Shown: positions 45,395 to 57,337 of the stretch, in pieces
Position numbering within the stretch: position 1 is the first letter of the stretch
Layout: every line of letters starts with the position of its first letter
Source: Hyphochytrium catenoides
Lineage: Eukaryota > Sar > Hyphochytriomycetes > Hyphochytriales > Hyphochytriaceae
Direction: 5' to 3'
DNA: 64,000 bases
NCBI GenBank assembly: GCA_900088475.1
Contig: FLMG01003894.1
Coordinates: 1 to 64,000 of the forward strand
Position numbers and translations under genes: made by a program
Notes under the pieces: model-generated
Seen by the model: only the letters and a program-made list of their open reading frames with translations
Database searches by the model: none
Told to the model about the DNA's origin: nothing

Positions 45395-48300
45395 TTATAG
45401 TCTGGCGGGGTGGGTGGGCCGCCCCGACTGGCGGATGGGCTGGCCGCGCGTGGCATCACGGAGCGCATCGATCATCTTCTCCAGCGCCCAGTCTGGGAGC
45501 TCCGGCGTCACAGGCAGGTAGACAATGCTGCGGAGGGCAGGGCCGAGCCGTGAAGGGCCAAGCAGGCGAGCAGAAGAGAAAGAGATAAGGACACGAGCTA
45601 CCAACACCAAAAAAGAGCATGATAGAAAGCGCATCGCATAAGAAGGAAAAGGAGCGAGTAAGGACATCAGACACACAGAATCAGACGAGGCGATGGTGCG
45701 AATAGGACCCAACAGGAGACCAGGAAATGCAAGGAAGAGACTGAGATAGTGGTGCATAGAGACACTGGGAAGGCTAGTTAAGGAGGGAAGCTAGAAGAGT
45801 AGGAACGGTATGGCGAGGTAGAAGTCTGGGCGGAGTCAAGCGCATGACGTAGTCAAAGGCGAACAGAACGTAGTCAAGCCAATGGCTCTGTCCGTACCTT
45901 CCCATCATTTCTGTACTCTGAGCATTCTCCTTCACATGCTCACTCTTGGCATACCTGCGGCCAGATTATGAGCGTGCCTGTGCGATGAGGGGCACTGTCT
46001 CTGTCATTCGTGTCTGTCGCTTTGATACTGGCCTATGACAGCCGCCATCCCTCTCCTGGTCTCATACCCTCTTCCGCTGCTGTTAGCCTCCTTCCACCCA
46101 CCCTTACTACCATATTGTCCTTTCTTTGAGTTGACACCTAGGTCGTCTCTCTCCCTCTACCAGCGCTTCCTCAGTCTCACCGATGCACGGAACCGAGCTG
46201 CGTGGTCCCCTGGGTGACATCAAAGCCCTAAGGTAAGGGAGAGAATAGGAGCACAGGACAGTGCCGTTATTCTCGAGCAGAGTACGAGATGAACATACGA
46301 ACGCTGGCAGTCACTATTGGCATGGAAGAGGCCCGGAGATGACGGCAAACATGTCTTGAAGTGCTCGATACACAAGGCAGACGGAGGCAACACATACTGC
46401 TAACAGCAAGCCGAAAGAGCGAGGCGGAGGGGGGATAGCAGCGCTAGCATTGTATCTCTTCATCAAAAATGTTACCTCTCGAAGCATATGGTGACAGACA
46501 GACTTGGGATTCGCTACGATGACGGGGAAGAGCCAATAGGCGTGATATTGGGCTCCTTTGCCTGGAATCTGTAGCCAGAGCCGCAGAAAGTTGACGACAA
46601 CGAGAGAGGTCAAGAGGGTAGATAGTGCTTGAAATGACCTTGGGGTCATGAGAAGCGATACCAGGAGAAGGAGAGAAAGAGCTCTCCAGGGAAACTCACC
46701 TGCACGGTCCGCACGTCCTTCAAGAGTTCCTCCACCTTTTGGCACTTCTGTCTATAGGACAAGGTTTAGTTTAGTTCAAGGTGACAGGGCAACACACCTT
46801 TCCCAGCAGCATTCCATAGATTGCCATGCCTCTCATCTCCTCCCCGCCAATTAACTACCAACCCACTTTTTGGGGCGCATCAGGCCTTCTCGGAGTCCTT
46901 TCTTCTTATCTTTTGGACACCTACCTCCGCTGGTCAAAATAGACAGAATCAAACGTAGTCAGACGTCTCCACAGCAAAGCAACAAGAGGCGTCGATGGCT
47001 GTTGCCTGATGAGGCGGAAAAAGTCCTCGCCTGCGAAACCTCTGATCATACTCGTGATCAGCTCGTCATGATCCTCTGCCAGGGCGATTAGAAGGGGAAA
47101 ATGGGAGTGCGAGAGTGAGAAGGGATATAGAAGGACGAGTGAGCGGGAAGAGTAAGAACCAGATTCTTCATCACTAGAACGTCTGAGTAATCTAGATAAG
47201 GTAACAATTGACTCACTGCCGAGGGTCCTGCATCCCCTCACAAAGATTCCATAAAGAGCAGGAGAGCTCATTGAGTGCAGCGCACTGTACTTCACGAGTC
47301 GCTGCATGAACTGAGTCCGCGGACGGACAGGGTACCTGATAAGAGCCAGGAATCAGAAGACTCAGGATTTAGACTGGAGAAGGCAGAGCAAGAATGTGGG
47401 GGAGAGAACCGGGGGCCGATCTCATTCCGTCTTCTAGCTCCTCTTCGTGAGGCACAGAGAATGAAGGACCAAAGCTGCCCAGTATAGAGACGGAAAGAGG
47501 TGTCGATGAGCTTACGCAGCGTTGAGTTCTCTCATCCTCTTGAGAATTTTTTCATCCGCAACGCGCGCTATGGAGCCACCAAAGGCTGTGGCTGTCTTGA
47601 TAGTCCCAAAGCTGAAAAGAGAGATATCGGCGACCGGAGAACCTCGGTAAGAAGCCCCTTTATAGCACTCTGCACAATCCTACGAGCCATAAAGCATGGA
47701 TGAGGAGAGCGGACGACAGCACCAAAAGAGCAAACAATGACTTTTCAGCGGCGAGGATGATGATATGTGCGGGGAACCATCCGCAGCCTATAGCAGTCTC
47801 TACGTTTTATTCTGGCTGCATTACCACCCTCCATTCTTCTTCAACCTACCTCTACAAGCAGGAGCCCATGCTCCTTAGCCACCTTCGATATGCCGTCCAG
47901 GTTGTTCAATGTGCCGAAGATATGTGCGAAGACAATCATCTTGGACTTCTGCGAAGGTCAAGATACGCGGCAGGATGCAGAAGCACAGATGATTAGCGAG
48001 CAGCAGTGAGAGACAACGAGGGTCAATGCGCAAGATAAGGGTGAGACAGAGAGAAACGAAGAGGCAGAAACCCTCGAAAAAGAAGAGGAGAGGCCTCGGT
48101 TGCCTCACTCACAGGGGAGATGCAGCGCTGGAGGGGCTCGACCGAGGGACCTAGGCTTCCTCCGTCTAGTTCGCAAGGGACAGGAACAAGCCCGTGGTGC
48201 TCGACGATGGCAACCATATCCTTGATTGTCACAGCGGACATGATGACTTCGGATCCTGGAGGCAGCCGAAGGGCCTGCAGCAAGAGATCGAAGGCCGTCC

Positions 48301-48912
48301 TGGGGAGACAGTCAGATTGGACATGGAGAGACATAGATAAAGAAGTTGGAGGGAAGGGGGATGAGGGGAGAGGTAGAAGGCGGAGGACAGAAGGCGGAGG
48401 ACAGAAGGCGATCGGGAGTTGAGCGTCAACCTGACAGAGAGGGCGACCATGGCATCGGGGCTGCCGCGATGCCGCCCGCTCCAGAACCTCTCAATCCGCT
48501 CTATGATTTCTGCGCGCTGGGTGTCCGGCGCCCTGAGGCTCTGAGAGATGCCGAACCACAGGTCGGAGAAGGAGACGTCCAGCCTCTTTCGCGGGAATAT
48601 CGCCCATCGGCTCTTGGCCAGCCGCTGCTCCAGAGACCCTGAGGAATACCCCACAGTCAGAGTGAGGGCGAGAGGAAGCGAGACATAAGTGGATGTCTGA
48701 CGGAGAATGAGGCAGCAAAGGCGGCCAATTAGAAGAGAGAAGAATTCTCAATGTGGGTGGCGGTGAGTGCTGGGAGGAGAGGGCAGAGAACAAGGAGAAC
48801 TGCGGGAGGGTGAGAATGAGAAGCGACGTAGAGAGAGAGTCCAGCTTCCCAAGAAGCTATAGGGCGACAGACCGAAGGGCTTCAGGCTGCCCTCTCCCGC
48901 TGTGAGCGCCAT
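45395..48912 (-). CDS. DegT/DnrJ/EryC1-family PLP aminotransferase
   Basis: Exons 2-12 close in phase: 48638-48431, 48299-48113, 47948-47850, 47679-47516, 47335-47217, 47075-46925, 46751-46700, 46568-46476, 46227-46181, 45954-45898, 45527-45395. The first exon (ATG 48912, MALTAGEGSLKPF) has an uncertain donor. The product is about 449 residues. Hallmarks: FDLLLQALRLPPGSEVIMSA, KMIVFAHIFGTLNNLDGISK, HGLLLVEDCAECYKGASYRG, and DISLFSFGTIKTATAFGGSI, in which Lys of the S-x-G-x-x-K motif would bind PLP and Asp of VED would contact the pyridine nitrogen. The C-terminal half (ICHHMLRE, FDVTQGTTQLGSVHR, YAKSEHVKENAQSTEMMGR, IVYLPVTPELPDWALEKMID) keeps the family's closing domain. Bacterial members make amino sugars; the substrate here is unknown. 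Confidence 0.88.
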
Positions 48913-50059
48913 TCTTTTTCTCTTTGTGAGCCGCGGCAGACCCTCTCCGGCGTCCAATTGTGAATCTCTGTCTGCAGCTTGTCCTGCCCGGGCTGGGAGC
49001 TGAGGACCTCTTCCCGGCCCAACCCTGCCGCTGCTGAGCAGCTGAGGAGGCCCAGCAACTGGCTCTCTAGACGTCACTCTCGGTCGTTCCTCTCTCTCTC
49101 TCTCTCTGCTGTCGCTTTCCCCCGATTCTTCACCTCTCTCTCTCTCCTCCCCCTCCTCTCTTCTCCCTGGTGCTATGAAGCTCTCTCATGATGCTTGACC
49201 AAGGAACGAACTTAACGCGCCACTACCGAAGCTCACTTGCCCAAAGACTAGAAGTAAGGCCTTTGGTGCTTTGCCCTTTGCCCTTGCCTATCATAGGAAG
49301 GAACTTTTAGAACGAAAAATGAAATATCAGGTCTTGCACCCGAGAATAAGATCTCAGCCGAAAGTAATGCACGAGGCGCATTGCTTCCTTTTCCCTCTTC
49401 AGGGCCTTCTGGGGCCCTTCTGCCGCCTGTGCCGAGCATCTCATCAGATCATCATCTATGTGATTGAATATATTTCCCTGTAGCTCAGAAGACCTCAGAC
49501 TCTGGGGTATTGTAGAGTTTCTGAGCCTATTCTGCTCATATAGAGCTTGTGTTTCGTGACAGAGCTTGACAGCTCTGAGCTTATCTTTCTCTGCAATTCT
49601 ATCTTTGCTTTCACATCTCAGTCCCGTCCCACACCGCCAACTCACTGCCTAACGCGGATCACTTCTGTCTCTCAGCTACTTCGCAGCCTCTATCCAGCGG
49701 AAAGATGCTGGCCTTTCTTACGTAAGCGAGACAGAAAGGTGAAGGACAGGTCTGTAAAGAGAGAGAGAGAGAGAGAGAGTCAGGTTTGCAGAGACAGACA
49801 CAAAGAGAGCGAGAGCAAGAGAGAGGAGAGACGAGAAGAGAGAGAAGCACAGCGTGAGAACAAGAGCGGCACTAGACAGACCTCGGCATTTGTTACACTT
49901 AAGCGCTAATAAATGCTAGGCTTGACCCCTCTAAACTAATCAACAGAGCCCGGACTTCATGTTGAAGCAGAACAGACCACGGCAACATCTGCTCCAAGGC
50001 GGGAGGGAGGCCATAGACCTCCACAGAGAGGCAGCAACAATGCTCAGCAGCCTGAGACT
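48913..50059. other. Spacer between the aminotransferase and the membrane glycoprotein gene
   Basis: About 1.15 kb. It contains CT-rich DNA (49091-49150) and a (GA)n run (49758-49779). A minus-strand frame at 49307-49645 shows no family pattern, so no gene is called. Confidence 0.4.
49758..49779. repeat. (GA)n microsatellite
   Basis: About 11 GA units in intergenic DNA. Confidence 0.9.
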
Positions 50060-52333
50060 TCACTGCTTCTTTTCGCCCTTACTTCCAGCCTTCTTGAAGC
50101 GATTCGCAATGCTTTTGCGGAACTTTTTGTCCTCCGAGACCTTCATCGCCATCACGAACAAAATCAGGAAGGCGGAGCCGCCTAGTGTTGCCAAGCCCAC
50201 GTAAATCATCGTGGAGTCCTCCGCCAGCTGAGTCACTGAGTAGGCAGGGGCAACGTGATGTTAGCACATTGAGCTTAGACGAGAAGTAGAGAGTGAGGGA
50301 GACAACAGAAGCAAGTCAAAGATAATCTGGGAGAGAAAAAAGAAAGTCGCAGAGAGTGATAGTAGCGGGACGAGATGGCCTAGGACCTGTGTCTCGGCCG
50401 ACAATTAGCCTGGTTCCAGCGTAGGGCATAATGAAGTCGTCTCCCTTCCTGACCAGCACATTGATATAGAAAACATCGCCCTACAAGGCCAAGAGGGAAA
50501 AAATAGGACCGGCAGACGGGACCAGGGCGAGTGAGGGCTAATCGTTCAACAGCGTAACGGACAGACAAAGCATTACCGCCCCAAAGGTCATTGTCCTGCG
50601 GATGGCTTCAGCGCTGGGATTGATCTCTTCCCATCCCTGGAATTTGCTGACGTTCAAGTTCTGCATGAGGCCGCACGTGGTCCAGAGAATGCACTGTGTG
50701 TTATTCTGCAACCAGCAGACCGTGAGATGAGGATACTTGGCTTACGAATAAGCGGCTAGGACGGGGTGGGAAAGAGGTCGAGGAGAACCAGGACAGCTGC
50801 AAGCGCCCAGGACAGGTCGGAGTCTAGGTCGGCACAGGAAATGGAACGAGAGTTTGAGGGCGAAAGGAGAGGAACAGGGTCGGACCTTGACCACTGCTAA
50901 GTCCGTAGAGGCATTGTGATAGCAAGGATGCTCTGGATCTTTGGGTATGGAGTAGGCAACCAGATGGTACTCAAAGGCCCCGCCGGAGACGGTATTCCAG
51001 TAGACATCCACGGTCTCATTGTTCACTTGCTCAGCCCACACCGTGCGATTCTCAGGAAGCGGAGGGACTTGGGCTGCAGTTGCCAATCATTAGTGCTGTC
51101 CAGCCAGAAGGACATCAAGAGGACTAGCAGGTAGGTCCTTAACCCCCAAAGAAAAGAGGAAAAAGCCTCAAAATGAGAGAGCGACAGGTACACGAAGGTA
51201 GCCATCACCTTCAGCCGTAGGGATAAACAGCTGGACCGAGTAGTTTGCTTTGGTTGAGGAGTTGACAACCAGATACTGCTCACTGAGAGGAGAAGGAGAA
51301 ACAGAGTTCATGAGAAACCTTGCCAGATCCGATAGAGCTGGGAAGGAAAGCGACCTCACCTATACTTCATCGGCAGAGTGATGACGTTCAAGTCTCCAGC
51401 TAAGGTAAGAGAGAGAAAGAGAGCGGGCAACAGGACAGAACAGCGGGGACTGGTGAGGCTGGCTTTCCATGTGAATGGCCATTGAAGGGCTTACTAGGCA
51501 AGAATATGGCAGCAATGGAAGGCAATTGGATAGAACCAGGCAGATGGACAGAAAGATGAAGGGAAGAGGCATCTTTGCCAGAGCAATGAGGACGCCATAA
51601 AGGGACCAGCTTTGTGGCAGAGACGATCTAGGGGTAGGAAGAAGGTGCTAAAAAGACAGGCTCTATAAATCGAAAGCGTGGGAGAGAAGAAGAAAGGTTC
51701 ACGCCGCCCTCGCTCACCGTTGGCAGGGTCGGAGGTGAATGACTTGAGGATGTTGTGGGACTGATAGAAGCCAAACTTGAGGTCGAGCAGCACGTCTCCG
51801 CCGCAGGGACTGACGATGAAGCTGATGTTGGGAGTGCCGTGATGGATCAGCGAGTAATCGTCCAGCAGCCAGTGAAAGTTTCGGATCGCGCGGTCGCCCT
51901 CTCCCTCCGTGCTGTTGGCCGTCGTAGTCTCATTCACCTTCATTCAAAGCGAGGGCGGGCTTAGGAGTATTATACAGGGTGAGGAGATAGGCAAACTGTC
52001 CTGCTTATCCTCCAGCTTACTCTAAGATATCACTGGACAGCGTAGATAGTGAGAAAGAGAGGAATGAGGAGACGGAGGCGGAGGAGCGAGGAAGGTAGGG
52101 AGAGAAGAAAGTTCCGGGCTCCGTACCATGATGGGCGCTGTGTTCTTGTACAGGCAGTCACACTTGGGATAGGCGAACACCTCGCCGTTCAGCTCGTAGC
52201 TACAGCAGGGAGGGACGGCCGCCGCGGCCCTGAAAGTCAGGCAAAGCACCAGAAGCAAGAGGACAGGTCGGTATGACCTGCCCCTTGCCGCCTGGGAGCC
52301 CATGCACCTGGCAGGGACTAGCAGGGATCTCAT
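50060..52333 (-). CDS. N-glycosylated type I membrane protein, unknown function
   Basis: Eight exons close in phase: 52333-52127, 51937-51718, 51399-51360, 51282-51194, 51073-50886, 50705-50577, 50480-50387, 50235-50060 (380 residues). The N-terminus has a signal peptide (PVLLLLVLCLTFRAAAAV). The ectodomain starts PPCCSYELNGEVFAYPKCDC and carries about ten N-x-S/T sequons (NETT, NSTE, NISF, NSST, NYSV, NRTV, NETV, NAST, NNTQ, NVSK). The segment around VNNETVDVYWNTVSGGAFEY could be a fibronectin-III-like beta fold. A single membrane span (MIYVGLATLGGSAFLILFVM) is followed by a short basic tail (KVSEDKKFRKSIANRFKKAG). It should sit in the plasma membrane or endomembranes with its N-terminus outside. 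I do not recognise the family. Met at 52303 is an alternative start. Confidence 0.85.
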
Positions 52334-53051
52334 CCGTCAAACCCTCTTATTACCAGCGGGGACGCCGAGCCCTCAAAGGTACAAGCCACCGTTAGTCACT
52401 GGCCACTAAGCCTCTGAACAGTCCCAAGATCGGTCAGGAGCGAGTACCAATGCCTAGAGGAAAGCTTGGTGAGAAATGCTCTTGTCCGTCGCCCCCTCTC
52501 AAGACGGAAGTATAGCCTCTTTCCTGCTGCCTTTCTCCCCCTCCTAGTCACTCTCAGTTCTGCTCTCTCTTGCTCTCTTACTCGTTTGTCTGTTCTGGGA
52601 CGCGGCTGTGCAGATGTGGCTCCTCACCCACGATAAGGTGTCGAAGGGAACAGGAAGGATAGGACAGTGGAGGAAGCTTTCGAAGAAGGATAAGGGACGC
52701 TCTCAACCGCCCTCACATTGCACTTCCCTCTCCTTCCTCCTTCTCTTGTTGCTCTCCCGGCTGCTGCTGCTCCTGCTGCCCTTTCTCAACGCTGTGTCTC
52801 TATCTCCTCACTCCTCACAATCCCTTCTCCTGATTGAGCTCCTCTCTTCTCCCTTCTCGGATCAAGCGCCAACTCCCTCATGAAAACAATCTGTGACCTT
52901 TGACAGCACCCTACCAGGCAGGCCGTTAGCGACTCTAGGGCAGGCGTTGTCTGAGGCCAACCAAACCTTTGAAAGGACGCTTTTGTCGCTGTCACGGCCC
53001 CTGCCTCCCTTCCCCTCCGTTGCCCTCAGCAGTACGAGCTAGAGCGTTATA
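52334..53051. other. Spacer between the glycoprotein gene and copia remnants
   Basis: Presumed promoter of the glycoprotein gene. A pyrimidine-rich stretch (about 52480-52870) is visible. No exon is supported. Confidence 0.4.
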
Positions 53052-55113
53052 ATGACCAGAGAGCGGCGACAGCAGTCCTCGCTCCTCCCATCAACCATAA
53101 GGAGGCCTGCTTCTTCTGGCTCTGCTTACAGCTGGTACCTGAGCTGGCTGATGGATCCGAGGAAGGAAGCTGAGCGAAGGGAAGCTGTTCGACAAAGGAT
53201 CTCTAGGGACGCAAACATATACTTGCGAGGGAAAGGGACCAGCAACAACAAGGCTCCTCCAGAAAGAGAGATAAGTCCAGGGACATATGCAAGCCTGCCA
53301 AGAGACAGGACATTGGGCCAAGGACTGCCCTCTCGGGAAGGCCGAAGCTAAGGAGAGAAGAGTAGAGAAGGAAAAGAAGGAGGAGGTGAGAAATGCCTGC
53401 AAAAGCGAAAGATGGTCAGGAAGGTCGTGCTTTGATGGCCAATTCGACTAGCTCTCGGACGGGAGCACCTACCATGTCTGCACCACATTAGGATGAATGC
53501 GGTCTGTTCAGAACCTGGTCCACGCCATTGTAATCTAGGGCATAGCGGGCACCAGTGTTACGGCACTCGCGAAGGGAACAGTTCTTCTCTCCGTCATCGT
53601 TTGATGGCAAGGCGGCTCCCTTGAAGGTTAGGGATGTGCTTTACCTCCCTAATGCCTCCCACAAGTTTGAAGTCCATATCCACATGCGTGGACTCTGGGG
53701 CAGAGCTACTGCTCAACAGAGAGACCAGAGTCCTTCCAGGGCCTTGACCTAAGGAGGTCCTCTGGACAGCGGATGCCGCAAACGGGGTCTGTGCAGTGAA
53801 TGGAACGACCACTACCCTACAAAGTCTTCTTAAGGACCTTGAGAAAGCAGGTGTTGCCTAACCTTCAAGGGCGGATCAAACCTGCGACTTCAACGAGTGC
53901 CACCTCTTCCTCACTTCAGCAATCGCATGATGTCTAGGCCATTTAGGAGAAGCAAGACTCAGACAGGTAGTGGCCCTAGCTAATGGGATTCATCCCAAAG
54001 AGGTCGATAGAAAGCTTGCCGACTGTGTAGAGTGCGCTGAAGATAAGCGTACACAAACTTCTTTTCCTCTAGGTGAAGCTAACCGAGCGTCTGAACCGCT
54101 GGGCCTCGTGCATGCTGATAAGGTGCAGGTAGAGGCGAAGACGCATCAGGGAGCGCGCTATGCTGTCATCTACAATGATGACAAGAGCAGGTACAAGAAG
54201 GGATATCTGTTGAAAGCCAATGCTGACCAGCCAGCAGCCTACCAAAAGTACCTTGCTGACTGCAAAGGAACCCATGGGAAAGTTGCTCTTACTCTCCACA
54301 GTGACAACGGCGTTGAGTTTATCAACGAGAGATCTGTAACTTCAATCTGCAGGAGAGCATCGACCACATCACTACTACGTCATACACTCCACAACAAACA
54401 GAACGGGGTAGCAGAGAGAGGCAATGGGCCTTTCATGGAAATGGTAAGAGCCATGCTGCTCGCAGCAGGTCTTCTAAAGTTCTTTCCTGGAGAGGCGCTG
54501 CAAGTGGCAATCTACCTTTCAAACCGCCTCCCAACCAAAGCTGTCCAAGGAAAGGTGCTTTATGAGGCCTTCCATGGACGGAAATCTTCCCTTCGTCATA
54601 TCAGGACTTCTGGCTATCCTGGGTTATGGTACGCCAGAAGAAGGCGTACAGACTTCTAAGGTTGGATTTATCGCGAGATGATACTCTCACGAAACGTGCG
54701 GTTCTTCGAGGACATCTTTCCTTACAAAAATAGCCTTCTTCAGCCAGACGAAGACGACCGGGCTGTGGGTGCAGCTACTGAGGATGGAGTACTTGAGTTA
54801 GCAGCTGGTGACAATGGGAGTGTAGAGGATAGCGACGGTGATTAAGTACCAGTCGAGGAGGAGGTTCAGTTGGATCTATTGACTGGCAGATAGCTCTCCA
54901 GCAGGAAGAAGGTAAGTTAGACCGGGACGGGAGAGGCGTAACCTGACAGGCCATTTATGGTGTTTTCCCTCGTGGCAACAACTGACCCTACGCAGATACC
55001 CGTGGTTGAGTCTCAGACCTACAAGAAGGCCCTAGCGTCACCTCAGACGGAGGAACGGTTAGAGGCTATGGCGTCTGAGATGAACTCACTACCTGAGAAC
55101 AACACATGGGAGT
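53052..55113 (+). mobile_element. Ty1/copia remnant: gag knuckle, protease, integrase, start of RT
   Basis: Decayed polyprotein read in several frames. Around 53280-53345 a zinc knuckle reads CQETGHWAKDCPLGK but lacks the first cysteine (His-Met-Gln-Ala-Cys). Near 53455-53510 a protease-like STYHVC segment is frameshifted, and VRDVLYLPNASHKFEV follows. The integrase (frame 53970-54659) is the best preserved: LGLVHADKVQV (first Asp), LTLHSDNGVEFINE (second Asp) and QQNGVAERGNG (Glu). Next come ILSRNVRFFEDIFPY and the RT lead-in TYKKALASPQTEERLEAMAS, then EMNSLPENNTWE and a stop. Frameshifts and stops make it non-functional. The element order PR-INT-RT marks it as copia. Confidence 0.88.
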
Positions 55114-55117
55114 AGCT

Positions 55118-55250
55118 AGCAGAGTCCACGTCAGTGGAACAAAGAAGTGGATCTGACTCTTGTACCTACTACAAGAGAAGGATCTTCTCGCAGAATGCAG
55201 TACCAAGAAAGTCAGATCCACTTCTTTGTTCCACTGACGTGGACTCTGCT
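55118..55250. repeat. 41-bp perfect inverted repeat with 51-nt loop
   Basis: 55118-55158 (starting AGCAGAGTCCACGTCAGTGG) and 55210-55250 are exact reverse complements. They encode the same RT motif (SPRQWNKEVD) on opposite strands and mark the junction where the RT segment turns around. Confidence 0.95.
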
Positions 55251-55440
55251 TAGGACCATAGATAGACCTCAGCAGGTCGCAGACAAGCTTGGGTTGACCT
55301 GGGTCTGTAAGCCCCTCCGTCCACCACAAAGATCTCCTCATCAAGCTTGTCATAGCGAAAAGCCGTAGCAACATCTAATTGCTTGACCGAGTAACCTTCA
55401 TTAGCACCCTCAAACATTTTCTCGGTATAGACTTCCAGTG
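55210..55440 (-). mobile_element. Inverted copia reverse-transcriptase segment
   Basis: Read on the minus strand, 55420-55300 gives NEGYSVKQLDVATAFRYDKL followed by DEEIFVVDG. A frame change leads to TDPGQPKLVCDLLRSIYG, then PKQSPRQWNKEVD. This is the canonical copia RT block (QLDV-TAF, KL-SLYGLKQSPRQW), here opposite in direction to the flanking integrase and RNase H pieces. Confidence 0.85.
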
Positions 55441-55865
55441 TGAGAGGGAGGGCGCGTCTTGGTCATGGTACAGACCAGCTACATTGAGCGTTTGCTGTCT
55501 TCGTTTGGCATGAGTGATGCTTAAGAAGCGGCCATCCCTCTTCAAGCAGGAATACATCTCAGAAAGGTAGGAAAAGGCCAGTCTCACTTTGGAGGAAGAG
55601 GTAAAAATGGCTAGGCCTTCCTATCGGAGTCTTCTTGGGTCTCTTATGTTTCTGGTCACTTGCACTCGTCCGGCCTCAGCCTTTGCAGTTGGTCTTCTCT
55701 GTCGTTTTCTTGGTCAACCTGGTCCAGAGCACTGGGAACCACGCAAATAGGTGCCTAGTTACCTGAAGAAGACTAAAGACTTAGGTCTTCTACTTGGCTC
55801 GTCCCAATCCCTCTAATACCGCTACCTCACCTATTACTGGTAGTGCCCTCCCTCTTCCCCTTTAA

Positions 55866-56290
55866 GGGTTATGGTGATGCCGATTGGGTTGGAGACCTTG
55901 CCAGTAGAAAATCCACTACTGGTCTAGTGGTTCATTTGGCACACACTCTCTTGAAGGGAGGCAGAGCCCATCGCTCTGAAGGACGTGATTAAGAAGTCAT
56001 TTGGCTCCAGCTCTTGGTCTCAGAAACTTCAGAAAGTGAGTCTTCTGATGGTTCTCATACCACTCTCTACAGCGATAGCGCTAATGCTATCAGGTTGGTT
56101 CTTTATTAAACCTTTGTGCACCTCGATGTGCACTGTGGGCTATCACTTTTGTGAAGGAGAGATTGGAGATGCATGGCTTGGACTTGAAGCATTGCCCGAC
56201 CAATGGGATGGTGGCAGACCTTCTAACTAAGCCTCTGGCACGATGTATGTTGGTTGGAATTGGGGATGCAGCTGATCCTCCCCTTAATGG
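55866..56290 (+). mobile_element. Copia RNase H domain and C-terminus, forward strand
   Basis: GYGDADWVGDLASRKSTTGL at about 55866 is the copia RNase H start. Around 56150-56250 the frame VKERLEMHGLDLKHCPTNGM with VADLLTKPLARCM gives the polyprotein C-terminus. Frameshifts and stops separate the two parts. Confidence 0.85.
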
Positions 56291-56462
56291 TGTACCGGGT
56301 GGTTAACGATTAAGGAGATCCGGTGGGAACGTCAGAGGACTGTAGCGATACCTTGACGGAGTATGCAGATTGTCGTCTGATTCGCGGAGTCTTTGTCTCA
56401 CCCACCCGTTATAGCAGAGGGAGGAGGTTGAGCTGTATCCACGATTCCAATTAACCTACTAC

Positions 56463-56713
56463 CTCTCAGCTAAACCGAGGCTCCACTGTCGTTGAGAGAT
56501 GGGACTAAGCTGCTTAGCCACAGTCTCAAACGGGGCTCGCCCCAGAGGCTTAGTAAATATATCTGCCACCATCCCATTGGTCGTGCAGTGCTTCAAGTCC
56601 AAGCAATGCATCTCCAGTCTCTCCTTCACAAAGTGATAGCGCACATCGAGAGTTTGTACCGCGAGTGACATTCCCTTCCTACACCTCCAGCACTCTGACC
56701 CGGGCCTGCCCAC
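56463..56713 (-). mobile_element. Second copia RNase H C-terminus, opposite strand
   Basis: The minus-strand frame reads TLDVRYHFVKERLEMHCLDL followed by KHCTTNGMVADIFTKPLGRA, nearly the same as the forward copy at 56150-56250 but in opposite orientation. Its upstream part (toward 56860) is degraded. The two tails face each other with about 200 bp between. Confidence 0.85.
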
Positions 56714-57337
56714 TGATTGTAGAAGAAGTCACAGGAGGGACAGTGGGTGGCGATGACCGTCTTCTCTCCAGTGCTGCTCTTGTTTCCAAGGCAGGGTCCG
56801 CTCCCACTCATCTCTTCAGCTCTTGGCGAATAAAGGCACCGGAGAGAGCTAAGGAGCAAAAGAAAGAGAAGTTATCTTATGGAAGCAAAGCGCCACCTGG
56901 TGCATCAGCGCTGCTGCTGTACATCTTTTTACAATAGGGCCTCTGCCCTTCAGCCTAAGCTTCTTCTGTTGACCTATTTCCACTCGGCGCTAATCCTCGG
57001 TCGCCTCCCAGAGAGACAGAGAGATGGTTGACACTAGAGAAATAGTGAAGCTGGTCAACCCGATAGCAGAGTATCTGCCACGGGCAGCTCAGCAGCAAAG
57101 GAGCCGGTCCCAACGCGGCAACATATTAACCTTGAGAAAGAATCTGATGACAGCATAAGAGTGAGATGAGGAAGACACTAAGCAAGTCGTTGGAAAGCTA
57201 GGGAGAGAGACTAGAGAAACGGCTAAGTCTCCAGGGGTTCCCATGCGGGCACCCAATCCCATGCGGACAACCCCTTCCACGGCGGAACGGTAGCGTTGCG
57301 GCATCTTGGTTCAAGGCCCTAATTCTGAACAGTTCCC
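56714..57337. other. Spacer between copia remnants and the LRR gene
   Basis: No supported exon. The left end may be further decayed element sequence. Confidence 0.4.

Noticed and set aside
49307-49645. 112-codon minus-strand frame
   Set aside because: Composition is plausible, but there are no splice partners, no domain pattern and no clear start context.
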